Origin: Priapulus caudatus
Taxonomy: Eukaryota > Priapulida > Priapulimorpha > Priapulimorphida > Priapulidae
Direction: 5' to 3'
Assembly (NCBI RefSeq): GCF_000485595.1
Contig: NW_014577556.1
Span: 41,080-87,684, forward strand
DNA: 46,605 nucleotides
Shown here piece after piece: positions 34,021 through 46,540 of this stretch. The notes beneath the pieces are model-generated. The model saw only the letters and a program-made list of their open reading frames with translations, made no database searches and was not told the origin of the DNA. The position numbers and the translations under genes are program-made. Numbering within the stretch: the stretch's first letter is position 1; each line of letters opens with the position of its first letter.

Positions 34021-34493
34021 TCATAGAAGTTTTTTGTCTTAAAACCGCCATTGTTCTGTGAAGAAATACGTAGATATATTAAAAACCCTAGATAATTCCA
34101 TAAAGGCCTCAGGACCTGATTAACATTGTCCCATAAATCTTTTAAAATATCTACAACTCAATGGTTTCCCGCTAATTTTATGTGCATGATATACAATGAC
34201 TTGCCTACCAACTGGTGTATCTTTCTAACTTATTGAAAATTGGCATAAATAGGAGTCCAATCTATAAAAGCTTAACTGCCCCAAATCCTGTCTTGCAAAC
34301 TATTGCTTCGTCGATATCTCTCTATACCCTTTATCTAAATATTTAATCAAAAATTAATATACAATAGACTTCAGACGTGTTTCTAGTGAACTGTGATATA
34401 CTTCTCCCGCCTATAATTCTGGATTTCGAAAGAACATTCAACGGCACTGGTAACATCAGAATTAGATACGATACGCTCCTACACATCCAATGA

Positions 34494-36562
34494 CAAGGTG
34501 CGGGCGTAGCTAGATTTTCTTTTAGGGGGGGGGGGGCGCAATGGGCTCCGTGGTACATGTGTTGCGAATCAGGGGCGTAAATTCCGTACCGAGGAGTGAG
34601 GGGAAGGGAGTGATCGGGCGATAGCCCCTCTCCTACATACTCGCACGGTTAATACGCCCCACAATAATTTTACGCTCAGCAACGCCAACGAACATTACAA
34701 CCGCACCCACACCCACACACATTACCACAGACACACGACCACACACACCCCACAACACAGTCACACACACACATACCCATACACACACAGACCGACAAAC
34801 AACAAAATTACGACACACAGATGTCACAAACACACGTATACATACACTTTATACATGCTTTCCTTCTTTCTTCGAGAGCATACCATCCTTCACCGCACAT
34901 GCAAATTTTGACAACGCGTAGCGTTTGGCACGTGTCTGTAGCATACCTAGTGCTAGAGGGGTCCTGGGGGCATGCCCCCAGACACAATTTTGACATATTT
35001 ACGCCATTCTCCTCAATCTGGCCAATACTGTGGGCCATTTATTCTCCATGTCTGATGCCACTATCTCACCTATAACTCAACGCCTACAAGTTAGGTATCA
35101 AAACCCTTTTCATTCCTTTTCAGCGAGCTTACAGCAGTTCGGTTACTATAGTAATAATACTGTATTAACACACAGGTAAGAAATTGCAATTTCTCGACAA
35201 TCTTCAGGTGTTTTTGTCTGTTTGCGAACCATACCTTTTTGGCTATTTGTGAGTTCTGGAAACATTTTCTTGAAGAGTTCTTTGCATGGTCGCCGCCCTC
35301 AAAGGCACATTGTGGTTCAATTCTAAATCCGTAAATCTTCAACCTTCTGGCGTCAAGACAGACTGTCTCTATCTGCCTGCAAAGCCAGCTTGCGATATAT
35401 TGGGTTGTAGATTCCACCTGCCCCCGCATAGCTACTTACCTTTGAGCAGACTATATCCTCTGGCAGTCACTTCTGTGCTTTTTGTTATAGTTTCCTCAAC
35501 TGCCGTGCCCCCTTGAAAGTCTATCTTGCATACCATGGCAATAGCCGATGATTAAAAACACTGATTGTCGCTGTAGAGCTCTACAGTTTTATAATTTGTA
35601 ACCATTTAATAACTCCATTTCTACATGGATTATGCTGAAATTGAAACAATCACTATTTCTTTTCTTTTTTCTTCTTCTCCCGTTCTTTTTTTTTTTCTTA
35701 CGTTTTTCTTTTGAATCTTAGGCCGGGGGGGCTACTTGGTACGGCCACCTCTCCTTAACGAGTGGGGTGGCTGCATCCCCTCTCCCATCATCCCGGGATT
35801 TACGTCCTGTGACGAATCACTAAAAGAGTCGCGCGGAGCGCGCTCCTACGGGGTGGGGTGCTTCGGGGGGGATTTCCCGCCTCCCTCGCGAAGGCGCGGG
35901 GAAGCTCTGACGTTTTCAGTAAAGTGTATTTTAGAGAAAGAAGCACGATTCGTTTGTATCCGATCTCGACTTCGTTTACTCCTGTAAATTTTATCAACAA
36001 TATATTGGACTTTATTGTTTAATACCCACGCTTCCATTTTTTTAGATATTTCAAGAAGAGCATCAATGCATGTGACAATATAGTGACGTTTAACATCAAC
36101 CAACTCCCAAACACTTCAGGCATTTCATCATAAGGATTTCCATAATTCTAGCAGGACTGTGTGACAGCTAGGTCAGACACACAATAAGAATACCAAGTAT
36201 GCACGTAGAGAAAGACTGACGCAAATATGCCGTTAGGAGGCTCTATTATTGTGGGCGGTGTGCGGGGGGGGGGGTATTTACGCATGATATGTTATGCCGA
36301 GCTGGATGAAAGGCGAACTGCGCTGGGCTCAAAAGCTCCCTTTCACAAACATATTTTTTAACTACTTAAAATCCTCTGTTGTTTCTTTTATACCTCTTAA
36401 ATTTACCCCACATGCTCTTTGTCATCGGTGTCTTTGTATGCTCCTTTTTCTTCCTTCAGTCCTGGTTACTTTTTCTCTTCTCTCTCTCTTTTTTGGCCGG
36501 CGTTTTTTTTGGGGGTGGGGGCGACTGCCCCACCTAACCGCCCCCCCCTGGCTACGGGCCTG
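34494..36562. mobile_element. hAT-like DNA transposon (outer), inserted in the RT remnant
   Basis: The left end CAAGGTGCGGGCGTAGCTAG and the right end GGCTACGGGCCTG form imperfect terminal inverted repeats, each followed inward by a long G (or C) run. The flanking sequence is TCCAATGA on the left (34486-34493) and TCCAAATGA on the right (36564-36572), fitting an 8-bp target duplication with one extra base. Known biology: hAT elements start CAG, end CTG and duplicate 8 bp. No transposase is seen, so it is non-autonomous. Confidence 0.6.
34570..35809. mobile_element. hAT-like DNA transposon (inner), nested in the outer one
   Basis: Starts CAGGGGCGTAAATTCC and ends GGGATTTACGTCCTG, imperfect terminal inverted repeats. 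Flanks TTGCGAAT (34562-34569) and TGACGAAT (35810-35817) agree at six of eight positions, fitting an old 8-bp duplication. It is 1240 bases with no transposase. The minus-strand open frame at 35091-35429 shows no hAT signature. A CA-rich tract lies at 34690-34800. Confidence 0.55.
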
Positions 36563-37790
36563 GTCCAAATGACGAAGCGTAACTCTCCGTGTGGGACTAT
36601 TTTTCTTCGACTTGTCAAAGGCCTTTTACAATGTGGTTAAGCGATGATATCTGTGCTCTCTACAGCTGGTAGCACTATGGTGTAAGAGGAACAACTCTAG
36701 ATCTATTTTTTATAGCTTTATGCTTTCAAATCTGAAACAGTATGTATCTATCATTGATCTCATGTTTAGCATCCTTCGGCGACGGTCGTCATGTGTGTAG
36801 CCTCATGCAGGGCTTTACCATTGGTAGCGTCCTCCTGCTTTTTCTAATATATGTAAATGACCTACCTTACCTCAAATTTCCAGTTCTCCGGTCCATTTGC
36901 TGATGAATACTATATTATTTATTACAAGTTCGAATATACTAGAGCCCTTGAGACTAAGGTAAATCGCTGAAATTAAACATGTCAAGAACTGGCTGGATGC
37001 TAAGTACATTGTCTCTTAAGTTCTGAATAAAAACAAATATATGATCATGTGGTACATAAAAGGTTAATTATTAAAATACTTTGAGATTTATCTTGATAAC
37101 ATCCACAAGCTCCAACGTGCTATAATACTATTCGATATTTGGGTGTCCACTTCGATGCTGGTACCCTAAAGCTGGGAACTTTTATCGTCAAATTTATCAA
37201 GCACCGAAGTTAGCTAAATCTGCTTGAAATGTTATTCTAAACTTAGGCAGGCTATGTTAATGTTTAACACTACTTCAATATGATGTTCTTTTCTTCTCTG
37301 GTGTACCCTTACCTGTACTATAATGCTATCTTGAGCTGGGAGTCAGCAACTTTAACCACCTTTACATTTATTTTGCCCATTAAATAAAGTATATATTCAA
37401 TATTATCAAACTATATGCAGCTTTGGTTGAATAAGCGGATCCCGTGACACCCTATTTGCTTCAAAACTGTGGTCCTTCTAATAACTTTTTGACATAAATA
37501 AACGCTTGAGCTTAGCTAAATTCATGTATATGTATACATCCACAATGAGCTACCTGGCATCTATTTCGTAACTTACTTCACCTCAGACTTGCTCTCATGT
37601 CCATCACACTTCACCAGCCCTTGCAACCTCAATGGTCCGTATCCCGTACCAAGGTCATAATACCGTTATTCGGTAACAAAATCATTAAAGTTCGTAGTGT
37701 GTAACCCTGGACGGCCGGACTTACCTGTATATATGAAAAAGTTTATCGGCCTTTCAAAATTCAACTACTTTTATATAGAAATAGCTTTTC

Positions 37791-38140
37791 AACTATATAG
37801 TATAATACCATTCCTAGTTATTGTTTCTTGTTTGTGCCTTTAGATATTGTATAAGTGCTTGTTATAATGTTGCTATATATGTTGAATATTCCTGAATTTA
37901 GTGGAAATCTTTGTAACTTACTGGTATGTTTCATGAACTTGTGTTGTAGCTTAAAATGGTGTATGTACATTTCGTTTACATTTGTTTTCATCTTCAATGA
38001 CATCACCCCTATATGTTGAGGTCGTAAATTCCTCAATGTCATACTTGACCGTACCAAGGTCTAATACCCGCCGGTTCTTGGGTAAAAAAAAACTGTTAAG
38101 TTCGTGTTGTTAACTCTGGGAGTATGGGTAGGTACGGATA
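37791..38140 (+). other. likely 3' region of the Jockey/CR1-like element
   Basis: Non-coding sequence after the RT end. A segment at about 38045-38115 (CCGTACCAAGGTCTAATACC...AAGTTCGTGTTG) repeats 37640-37705 with changes, so part of the element end is duplicated. Confidence 0.4.
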
Positions 38141-38144
38141 TTTT

Positions 38145-38450
38145 ATTCCAATTTCATTTTTATTTCAAATCTCTTTTCATTTCCAACCTTCGTTTTTCAT
38201 TTCATTTTCAAGATTCAGTTTTTCATTTCCTTTCATTTTCATTTTCCATTTTATTTTCATTTTTCATTTTCATTTTCCATTTCAATTCTTTCATTTTTGC
38301 ATTTTCATTTTTATTTTCAATTTCAAATTCATTTTCCATTTTCATTTTTATTTTCATTTAAAATTTCTTTTCCATTTTCATTTTCATTTTTCATTTCACA
38401 TTTACTTTGTTCATTTTTATTTTGCATTTCAAATTCATTGTTGCATTTTC
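38145..38450. repeat. degenerate TTTTCA/TTTCAT tract
   Basis: Long stretch of CATTTTCATTTTT-type words. The predicted F/H/S-rich peptide is a translation of the repeat. Confidence 0.85.
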
Positions 38451-38459
38451 GAGGTATGT

Positions 38460-40690
38460 AGGGGAGGATGGGAGCGGGTGCCCCAAATCGCCTTCCCATT
38501 TTTGGGCTGGGAGCTTTGTCCTAATCAGTATCACAGGGGCCTGGTCCGGGAAGCTTGATTTGACGCGGCGTATCTTGCACCTTTTACTCCTTGTGCTAAT
38601 AATATACTTGACTTTCGCATAATCCATTGCCATACCATGATCGAAATTCAGAGGAGATGTATTATTGCAAGTTAGCATGTGTGTTGTAATGACTAGAGTC
38701 TATCCTAAGCATTATGAACATTCTATAGAGAAATTCATATGGAAGACTGTCAGTTTGCTCGTAATTATCACTTGACCTAACCTGCAGGAATGCGAAATAA
38801 TTATTTTGGCGAAATATTGTGATACTATATTTGAAGATGAATAAGCTCGAAATCTGAAAATAAAATCGCTGACAAAATATAACTAGTCAAGAAAGTGAAA
38901 AGTCTAATCGATGAATAATTGACAAAAATGGCAACCTGGTGCAAACGTTGGGGCAAATGGATCACTCATTGCCATATGAATATCATATTTACGGAAATTT
39001 TTTGGAGCTAGTTTAAAGACACAATGTCTTGAGAACTTCATTTGCAATATATATAACTTGTGAATGAAATATTTTATGTGGAGACCCATTTTTTAATTGA
39101 CGGCGGCCGATTAGTCGCACTATGATGTTAAAGCGCAATGAACTATATCGCGTACCGCTTATAATCCTGCCCGGACGTACCAAGTGCTCAGAAATCCAAG
39201 ACACTCTGCTACTTTTCCAAACTTAGCTTTCATTTTTGTGTTCTTTAGAAAGTAAGCCGCGATGTTCACTCTGACCGATGCCTCGCCTCGGGTAAGGCGT
39301 CCTGGCTCATACGGATTGACCTTTTGATGTAGGGTTGTCGCGCGCGATCCAGGTGGTGGGCATGTCTCCATACTTGTCAAAGATGAAAACCAATTCAACC
39401 GACATTGCTTACATGTAGATCAACGGGGTGAAGTGGCAAGTCCAAGATACATCTGAGGATACGAAACAACGACCCAGTATGTTTTATGCGTTTATGACCA
39501 AGCTTCTCGAGTATGAATCAAAGTAACGTTTTTTTCGTCATCGGTCATTGTTAACCACTCCTATACTCTCTCGCAACTGCATTCAAAACCGCCCTATAAA
39601 CCTCACTCGTACATACCGTTTTTCCCACTATCCAACTTCCTCGCCATACTTCTAATTGCTGTGACATGAGTGGTTCTCAATATTTCCTCTTCTCAATCTT
39701 CTTCAATCGTTATATCGTTATTAGATGGCGTGCCTCGCGTCGCTCGTAATATCAGAATATCGGCTACGTTACGCTACGTACTGTTACCTGCGTCCATCAC
39801 TCGCCCGTGTATGGGTACTTGTTTTTGGCCCGGTACTCAGTTCTTTTCGCCACCGTTTCTCGTTCTGCCGGCGGTTCTCTTCGCTTATTGGGCGCTTCCG
39901 CTCGTCCGTTGTCTGTCCGCTAGCCTGTTTCTCTGACCGCCTTGCGCGTCCCGTTGGCTGTTTTCCGGTAGCCCCGTTCGCAACCGGTCGTATGCGTTGT
40001 GTGATGCGTGCGTGCGCTAACAACCTTGGCTGTTACGTGGGGTGTTGGCTTGTTTGCGTGATGCGCGCCATTTTGGGGTGTGCCTCCGCCGTGTATGGTG
40101 GACCTGTCTTATGGGTCGCTGGCAGGGATTCCTTGATGTTAAGGCTCAGTTGAACGATAGATACGATCCACTCTGGGTTCGCTCATTGTAGGCGAACTAA
40201 CTGCAAGGCTACGCGATATATACTACACACTCACACTGGCCTTTTTGAGGCTCCTATGACTGGCTCTCCCGTGCATCGTATTCGCCCATTACTCAACAAG
40301 TCCATCTCTTAGGGAACGACAAAAATGTCGATCTAGATTCTTATTGCAAGAGCTATAGGGCTGGTCACGACCCCGCTGCGACATCCTGAGACGTCCATTA
40401 ATGTGGGCCCGGCAGGGTCATCTCCTTCCGAAGCGGCGTTCAATTACGAACTGTATCTAGCCACATCAATGACGTTTATATCATCGAACATACAAGCTCA
40501 ACCACAAACATGTAACACTTCCCAGAAATGGCTACCATTAGCAAGATTAAATACACATTAAGCATTCTTAGAACGTACTAGATAACCGTTTAATAGTCAA
40601 CACTTTTTACCAGTAGCCTCATGGGCTGCAATAGACTTCCATACATACGCCAATCGGCGGGCAACCGCCCGAACGGTATCGAGAGAAGCC
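38460..40690. other. intergenic region, no gene supported
   Basis: Open frames at 39159-39398 (minus) and 39725-40153 (plus) have no start, splice or domain support. The section at 39780-40140 is more GC-rich than its surroundings but otherwise featureless. Confidence 0.4.
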
Positions 40691-40759
40691 ATGAACCCTA
40701 TGCCTGGCACTGCGTTGCATGTGCTGCGTATGCCAGCGGTATACGTCGTGCTTTGTAGT

Positions 40760-41100
40760 TGGCGCATGCGTGTGCAAGTAACATGTCGTGCGCTGCGTAC
40801 GTTGTACGTACACGTGCCCGACACCCTCTCGTGCGTGGGCGTGGCGTGCGACGCGCTGGGTAAGCGTACACGTGCCGTCGTGCGTGCGTGCGTGCGTGTG
40901 ACCTTACAGCGTGCGTAGCATGCGTGCGTGCGTGCGTCGCGTGCGTGTGCACGGTACACGTGCGCACGCTGCGTGCGTGCGTCGCCGTGTGAACGTACAC
41001 GTGCGTGCGTTGTCGTGCGATGTGTGCGTGGCGTTGGCGTGGCGGTGCGTGTGCAGGTTTCACCTGCGGTGCATGCGTGCGTTGCGTATCGTGCCTTGCT
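40760..41100. repeat. GTGC/GTGCGTGC-rich tract
   Basis: Irregular GTGCGTGC repeat with GC-rich interruptions. Overlapping frames on both strands are low-complexity artefacts. Confidence 0.75.
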
Positions 41101-41827
41101 CGTGGCGTCGTGCACGTTAACCTGCCCTAACGTTATCGGCGTCCCTTTCTGTCGGTTGCTAAGCAGGCAAGCCACAAATTTCTCCGCATAGCCCACGGGC
41201 TGCAGCGACACACGGCACACGCCACACACCCACATCACCGCGCGCACGTTCGACGCGCCCTGGCATGGTATGCAGCACGGCGCCGCACACGCAAAGCACA
41301 CCCACTACCCACACGCTCTGCGACGGAGCGATTAGGGCTGATAGTCCCAGTACCGTGGCCAGTTAGGCGTACGTACGTGCTACGTATGTCGATCTTCACG
41401 AGAGCCGAGATCCCTCTAATAATTTTGACGCGGGCCGACTGACTCCTCTTAATAGATTGAAGGTATAAAATAACAGCATTTAGCACACAAGAACTTGCAA
41501 TTATAGTGCTATGTGGTGTTTTTTCATAGAATATACCAATGCCAGAAAACTGTACTTATTCTAACCGTTATTCATAAACCAAAACAATTCTGGTGTTTGT
41601 TCTCTGTTTGACTCCCACTAAGGGAAGTGTACGTTACTTCCGCCCCCCAATATCCGTAGCCATCTCCGGCCCCGCGGGTGTGTCTAGTCTAATCCCCGGC
41701 GTGGAGGACCGTCAGCGTATACAGTTGACGTATACTTCAAGTCCACTTCTTCCATCACAAAAGATTCCGCACAGTCATACCTCCGTTTAAGCTCAGACAC
41801 TGGCCTTATACCTCCCTCAACCCGTAA

Positions 41828-41880
41828 CGCCTAAACCTAATCCTAACCTAACCCTAACTAACCCTCAACCCTAACCCTAT
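41828..41880. repeat. interstitial telomere-like (CCCTAA) repeat
   Basis: About nine degenerate CCTAA/CCCTAA units in a row. TTAGGG is the ancestral animal telomere repeat, while most arthropods use TTAGG; both unit lengths occur here, so the tract only mildly favours a TTAGGG animal. Confidence 0.75.
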
Positions 41881-42905
41881 CTTACCCGGCTAACTCCGTA
41901 TTTATTAATTTCTTACGTAGAATATTAAATCCAAAATAAACGTACCATATCTGTTCTACTACACGTATAGATCTTTCCTTAATGAATTAATAATACAAAG
42001 ATATATTATGATTGAAAGTTTTATATCATATATGTATATTTAATTATAGAGATTATAGATCAAACCATCGCGTACTTCCGTGGTCGCTTCCTAGGGACGC
42101 ATGGACACATCTAGCTCACTTGATCTCTCTCCGCACACACAACTGGATTGGCTCAGAAAATGGCACAGTTAACTCCACATCGTATAGTTTAATGACCGCT
42201 GAGCACACGAGGGAGAATTGCTATCTCATCTTTCGTTTCGCTACGTAGCGACAAGAAACCCAGCGTCGATACCTGGAGTCACAAACGTGTAGCAAGAGCA
42301 GGGCGGAAGGCTGTCGGAACTGCCGTCCATTCGTCTGTCACGCGAAGCCGTGGCTGCTGAAGCTCCCCGGCAGCAACCGACGTATCTGCTGCGAGTTAAT
42401 CCGTTCTTGCGATGAAGTCAGGGTGGCTGCCCGCAGCGATGGGAAGGCCTAGCCGTGAAGCTTCCTGTTCTTTAGAGAACGTGAACACGTGATGGGAAGG
42501 TGACCGCGGAGGGTGATGCGAATGGACACGCTCCTTAAGTGCGCACTGAAATGCTGTCGAGCGTGTGTTACTGGCCATGTATAGTATTGTATCATAGTAT
42601 CGCTTATAGTGCCGAATGGTAGTGCGTTGTTGCAGAGCTCTGCCTATGCCCCATTAAGCCAATTTCTGCGTTGCCGATTTATGCATGCATGGTAACAGCT
42701 GATTTACATGGATCTTCGGCTACGCTACAAATACCCTGACAAGCTATTGTGGACTAATACTCCGAGGCAGCAAGCATCTACTGATCTTTATCAGCATATA
42801 AGGTTTTAATTATAACATTTATCAGTTGTGGATAATAAGTACTTTGACGTTGCGTTTAATGATGACGCAAATTTACTAAATGATGTCCTATCTGTATCTC
42901 TACAG

Positions 42906-43002
42906 TTTGCCACAGGTGGCGCCATGGCTTGTGTATGTATGATATGCTCACGAGAACTGAATGTTGGAATCTGTAACTTTTTCGAACCACCTTTTCGAAA
43001 AG
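42906..43002 (+). other. speculative coding exon
   Basis: A pyrimidine-rich acceptor CTGTATCTCTACAG precedes 42906 and a strong donor AAAAG/GTAAGT follows 43002. Between them, GGCGCCATGG is a good start context (ATG 42924) opening 26 codons with several cysteines (start MACVCMICS). No partner exon is found in the window, so this rests on signals alone. Confidence 0.22.
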
Positions 43003-44420
43003 GTAAGTGCATGAGCAAGTCACATAGACCAGCTCCTTGATACAGCAGGATACATAAAGAATCGTCGTCATGGTGTATAAGCAAGACAGTGAGCAGAATC
43101 ATTTCAGATGTGGATCGTCACTCTTGTCTATCGCAACTGCTACCACTGATGAATCCCTGTTACTAGGAGAGCCGAGACGCGAGAGAAAGCTCTCTTATTG
43201 GGAGTGCGGGTCGCTAAGGTACCCTGACGACACCTGAGCGAGGTGATCACTACAAGCGCCATACAACCCTGCACACTTATTTTAGAGAGAAGACTGAGTC
43301 ACTGATTGGTAGGAAGCATGGTCACTGTCCCCGCACTCTTCGCCCGTCGTTCCAGTCGGCGTTGTACACCCAGTGGCGACATCTTGTTGGCGCGCTCCCG
43401 CTCTGGTATGCGCCCGGCTAGGCGTGAGCTTGCCAGGATACCTACTCCACCACATCGGGCAGCATGTCTGTTTGCCCTCGCACTAACTCAAGGGCGTCAA
43501 CGTACTGCAGCTTGGTGGCCATGAGTTTGTCTACTAGGTATGTGGTTACTGTGTACGCGGGCTCGTTTTGGTAGTCTACTAATCATATGCAATGGAGGCG
43601 CATTGCAGCGCTCGTCTGGCGCATAAACTAGAAATGCAGTCTGAGGCGGAATTTTATTGTCCTGTATTAATCTGGTTGAATCTGTTGTAAGTACAGATCC
43701 GGGTAAAATCTCGTTGGTAAAGGCTACAATGTGGTGTGAGACTCGTTGGTAACGGTCTACAGGAGGCATCTAGTATGTTAAATATTGCAGCGCTGAACTC
43801 GGTCAACTACAGTCAAGCCTTGTGCCTCAAGAGTCAGCTCAAGAAGAACCCACAAATTGTTTATTCTATAGTGGTACCCGCAGAACCCAGGTTTTGACTG
43901 TCCTAGTATTCCGATAATAAACTGTGTCGGCGATGTTGTGCTTGTTATAGTACTTTGTTGTGGGGTGTTATATAATGTCGTGATTGTAGCCGTTTGCTGG
44001 CCTCAGGTTCAGCTGTGAGTGAGCGAGCCAGCAGTTAAGCCAAGTGGCCGATTTAGAGTCGAGCGCGCGAATGGCATGGCCTGCACCAATCATCGGCACC
44101 GCTTCAATTGCTTCTTTTCCAGGATGCATTACTTTTACAATTTCGGTCTGCGACATTGCGATAAATATTGTCTGTAGACGCTCCAGGCTTTGATGGCAGA
44201 CGGACCTGCCAGACTGTGACCAAACAAACGTCTACAAGTTGATAATGACGAGCCACTCTTGCCCTATAAGAATGTATTTTATCATTATTTTCAACCTAAG
44301 GTCGAAATTAAGTGTGTCCATTATTTAGTGTAAAACCACCAGCAATATAATGTTCATACAAAAGATAGCATGAGATAGATAGATAATAGTTTCTTGCAAA
44401 ACTAGTGTTAACAAGCGTTA
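43003..44420. other. intergenic region, no gene seen
   Basis: Open frames at 43306-43524 and 43497-43769 overlap on opposite strands without domain or splice support. Confidence 0.4.
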
Positions 44421-44427
44421 GAACCCA

Positions 44428-44500
44428 GAACAAAAAAAAAAACAAAAAGACAAAAAAAAAAAAAAAAAAAACACAAAAAAAAAAACAAAAAAAAAACCAC

Positions 44501-44533
<33 letters not shown>

Positions 44534-44580
44534 CACAAAAACAAAAAAAAACCGAAAAAAAAAAAAACAAAAAAACAACA
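44428..44580. repeat. poly-A / CAAAAA-rich tract
   Basis: A-runs broken by single C residues and occasional other bases. It may be a decayed retroposon tail or simple expansion. No retroposon body is evident upstream. Confidence 0.85.
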
Positions 44581-44589
44581 ATTAAAATA

Positions 44590-46380
44590 AGGTTGCAAAC
44601 AAGATTCAATCAGGCCCAGTATAAACGAATTGATAATATTTACAATAATATATGTCTCAGGTACGACATCGCTATCACTTAAAATGATTGGTTCGTAAAT
44701 TCTTATCGACAAAACTAAAAAACCCTCTTTAGAATATATTATACTCAAATTTAAAGATAACGTGCTCCTTAGTCAAAAAAGCTAGTTACAATTAAAATGC
44801 GGACACGTAATGATAGAATCCAACATACCCATAACTGAAAGTTGTCCAAGACGCGTTATTTTAAAGAGACAAATGCTTTAACGGGGCGCACGCAAGGACT
44901 AATTACCTCTCTTGTAAAACCTGCAGTGCCTGTTTCATTGTTAATCCCCTGACACAGTACGGAACAGTGGCTATTGTAAGTACCGGCTGGTAGCGATGGG
45001 AAAACTTTGCAAGCCGGAGTTTACTAGAATTCCGTGCTTATGCCGGTTTAGACCACATTTATGTGCTGAAGGATGGCAATTCTGTAATCGTTTTACCCAC
45101 GTTTTGAGCCTGATTAAGGCCCTTTTTTCGAACCAAAGCTGCTCCCCGGCCGATCAAAACGCAAGTCTTTTGACGCTAACTGAGATAGTACGCTCATCGT
45201 ACATGCTCGTCCTATTCCAATTATTATGAACCTATATTTATGTTTCACTGCTCTTGAAGTAAGGTATCACAGTCTCATCTGAGCAATATCGGTAAATTGT
45301 AACGCCATTGCTGTCATGTGTAGCTCTATATCTTAAGTGAACATATGCTCCAGATTCCTGCGTATTAGTCGAAACTTGGACATGCGATGATTTACATTCA
45401 TAGTTTTCTTGTCTACACATTCATTGCATGTAAGAATATATAGTGAAAGTTTTTTACTTGCTCAGTTTTTCGTGTAAAAAAAATATGCTTAGATATTGGA
45501 TTATATAGGGCAATAAATATTTGTAAATAATTGAATTAGAACAACTACTTTTTTATTTCGTTTGTTTCTACAACCGATCTTTGTGGTAAACATAATGTGG
45601 TTGTTCTGTATGGTATATGCTGCCTAGAACTAGATCAGGAACACTTAGTTGATCTAGAGTATAAGACTAGTATGATTCTCTGTTATGTGCGATTAGACGG
45701 ATATTGTGCATAGTGACTTTTTGGACGCGAGTTTTGAGATTGTAATCACTTGTGTATAAATGAGAAACGTGGTTTTATTATTGTCCGCCAGATGGCAGCT
45801 GGTATCGCGGTTTGTTACGGCATCGTTTGCAGTCGCAATTTGCGTTGAAGCAATCAATTTCGTTCAAAGTTATCCGAAAATGATTCATATGTAACGACAT
45901 GTGTATGTCCGTTTAATTTATGGCGGAAGCTACCCGCTTCGTTTCCGACCACAAAAACTGAGATCGATTGACCTGCTAAGAACCCAAACGTGTAAGACTA
46001 GAGCTGCATTTTCTAAGCTGAGCGCAGCTATCCTGCGTTTAAGCTGACAACTGCGTCATAATGCCAACAGCACAGCACTTGGAACGTTTCAATCAAATCT
46101 ACTGCTAATATAATAGAAATCTATTTACTACAAAGTCTTAAAGTTCTTATACTCCTCTTTCCTATTAGTTCGCTAGACAATTTCCTGTCACTGCCGTCCA
46201 ATGCTCATCTGCCAAACGCCTGGCTGCCACTGCCACACGACACATAAATTATATCCCCGTGGCTCGCGTCCGGAACGGTCACCTATCCTCCAGGCTACGC
46301 ATCCGGACACCCCTGCGCACAGTGATGCGCGCGATACTCACGGACATGCATGAATTGCGCACGGGACGTTCTGCTTGTCC
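44590..46380. other. intergenic region, no gene supported
   Basis: Open frames at 44996-45229 (plus) and 45238-45420 (minus) are short and not recognised. The minus frame has a mixed, non-repetitive composition and could be a terminal exon, but its acceptor is weak. Confidence 0.35.
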
Positions 46381-46394
46381 GTCTATCCTTTCTC

Positions 46395-46540
46395 CGTCCT
46401 TTCTCGCTCTCTCTCTCTCTTTCACACACATGCCCAGCTTCTCTCTCTCTGGCTCACACATACACCACTAACACGTACACCACACCCACACCCACACCCC
46501 CTAGCTCGCTCTCTCTCTCTGTCTCTCACGCACACACACA
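46395..46540. repeat. CT-rich and CA/CCCACA-rich microsatellites
   Basis: Alternating (CT)n and (CA)n-like blocks near the end of the window. Confidence 0.8.

Larger units (their letters stand above)
34042..37790 (+). mobile_element. Jockey/CR1-like non-LTR retrotransposon RT remnant, split by insertion
   Basis: The two halves are 34042-34493 and 36573-37790. The first half has the KASGPD motif (34103-34120), then sequence equivalent to the PIxK and NYRPIS motifs and the SGFRK motif. The second half has DLSKAF (36609-36626), a QGFTIGS-type motif leading to IYVNDLP (36847-36867), FADEY at 36896-36910 where FADDT is expected, and C-terminal RT-like sequence to about 37790. Frameshifts occur every few dozen bases and the second catalytic Asp is lost. 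It is a dead copy. The order of motifs is that of the RT in Jockey, CR1 and related clades. Confidence 0.75.

Noticed and set aside
38104-38558. F/H/S-rich 144-codon frame
   Set aside because: Translation of the TTTTCA-type tract.
39159-39398. Minus-strand 79-codon frame with non-repetitive composition
   Set aside because: Looks mildly protein-like, but there is no homolog I can name, no good acceptor and no neighbouring exon.
44308-44748. F-rich minus-strand and K-rich plus-strand frames
   Set aside because: Translations of the poly-A/CAAAA tract.
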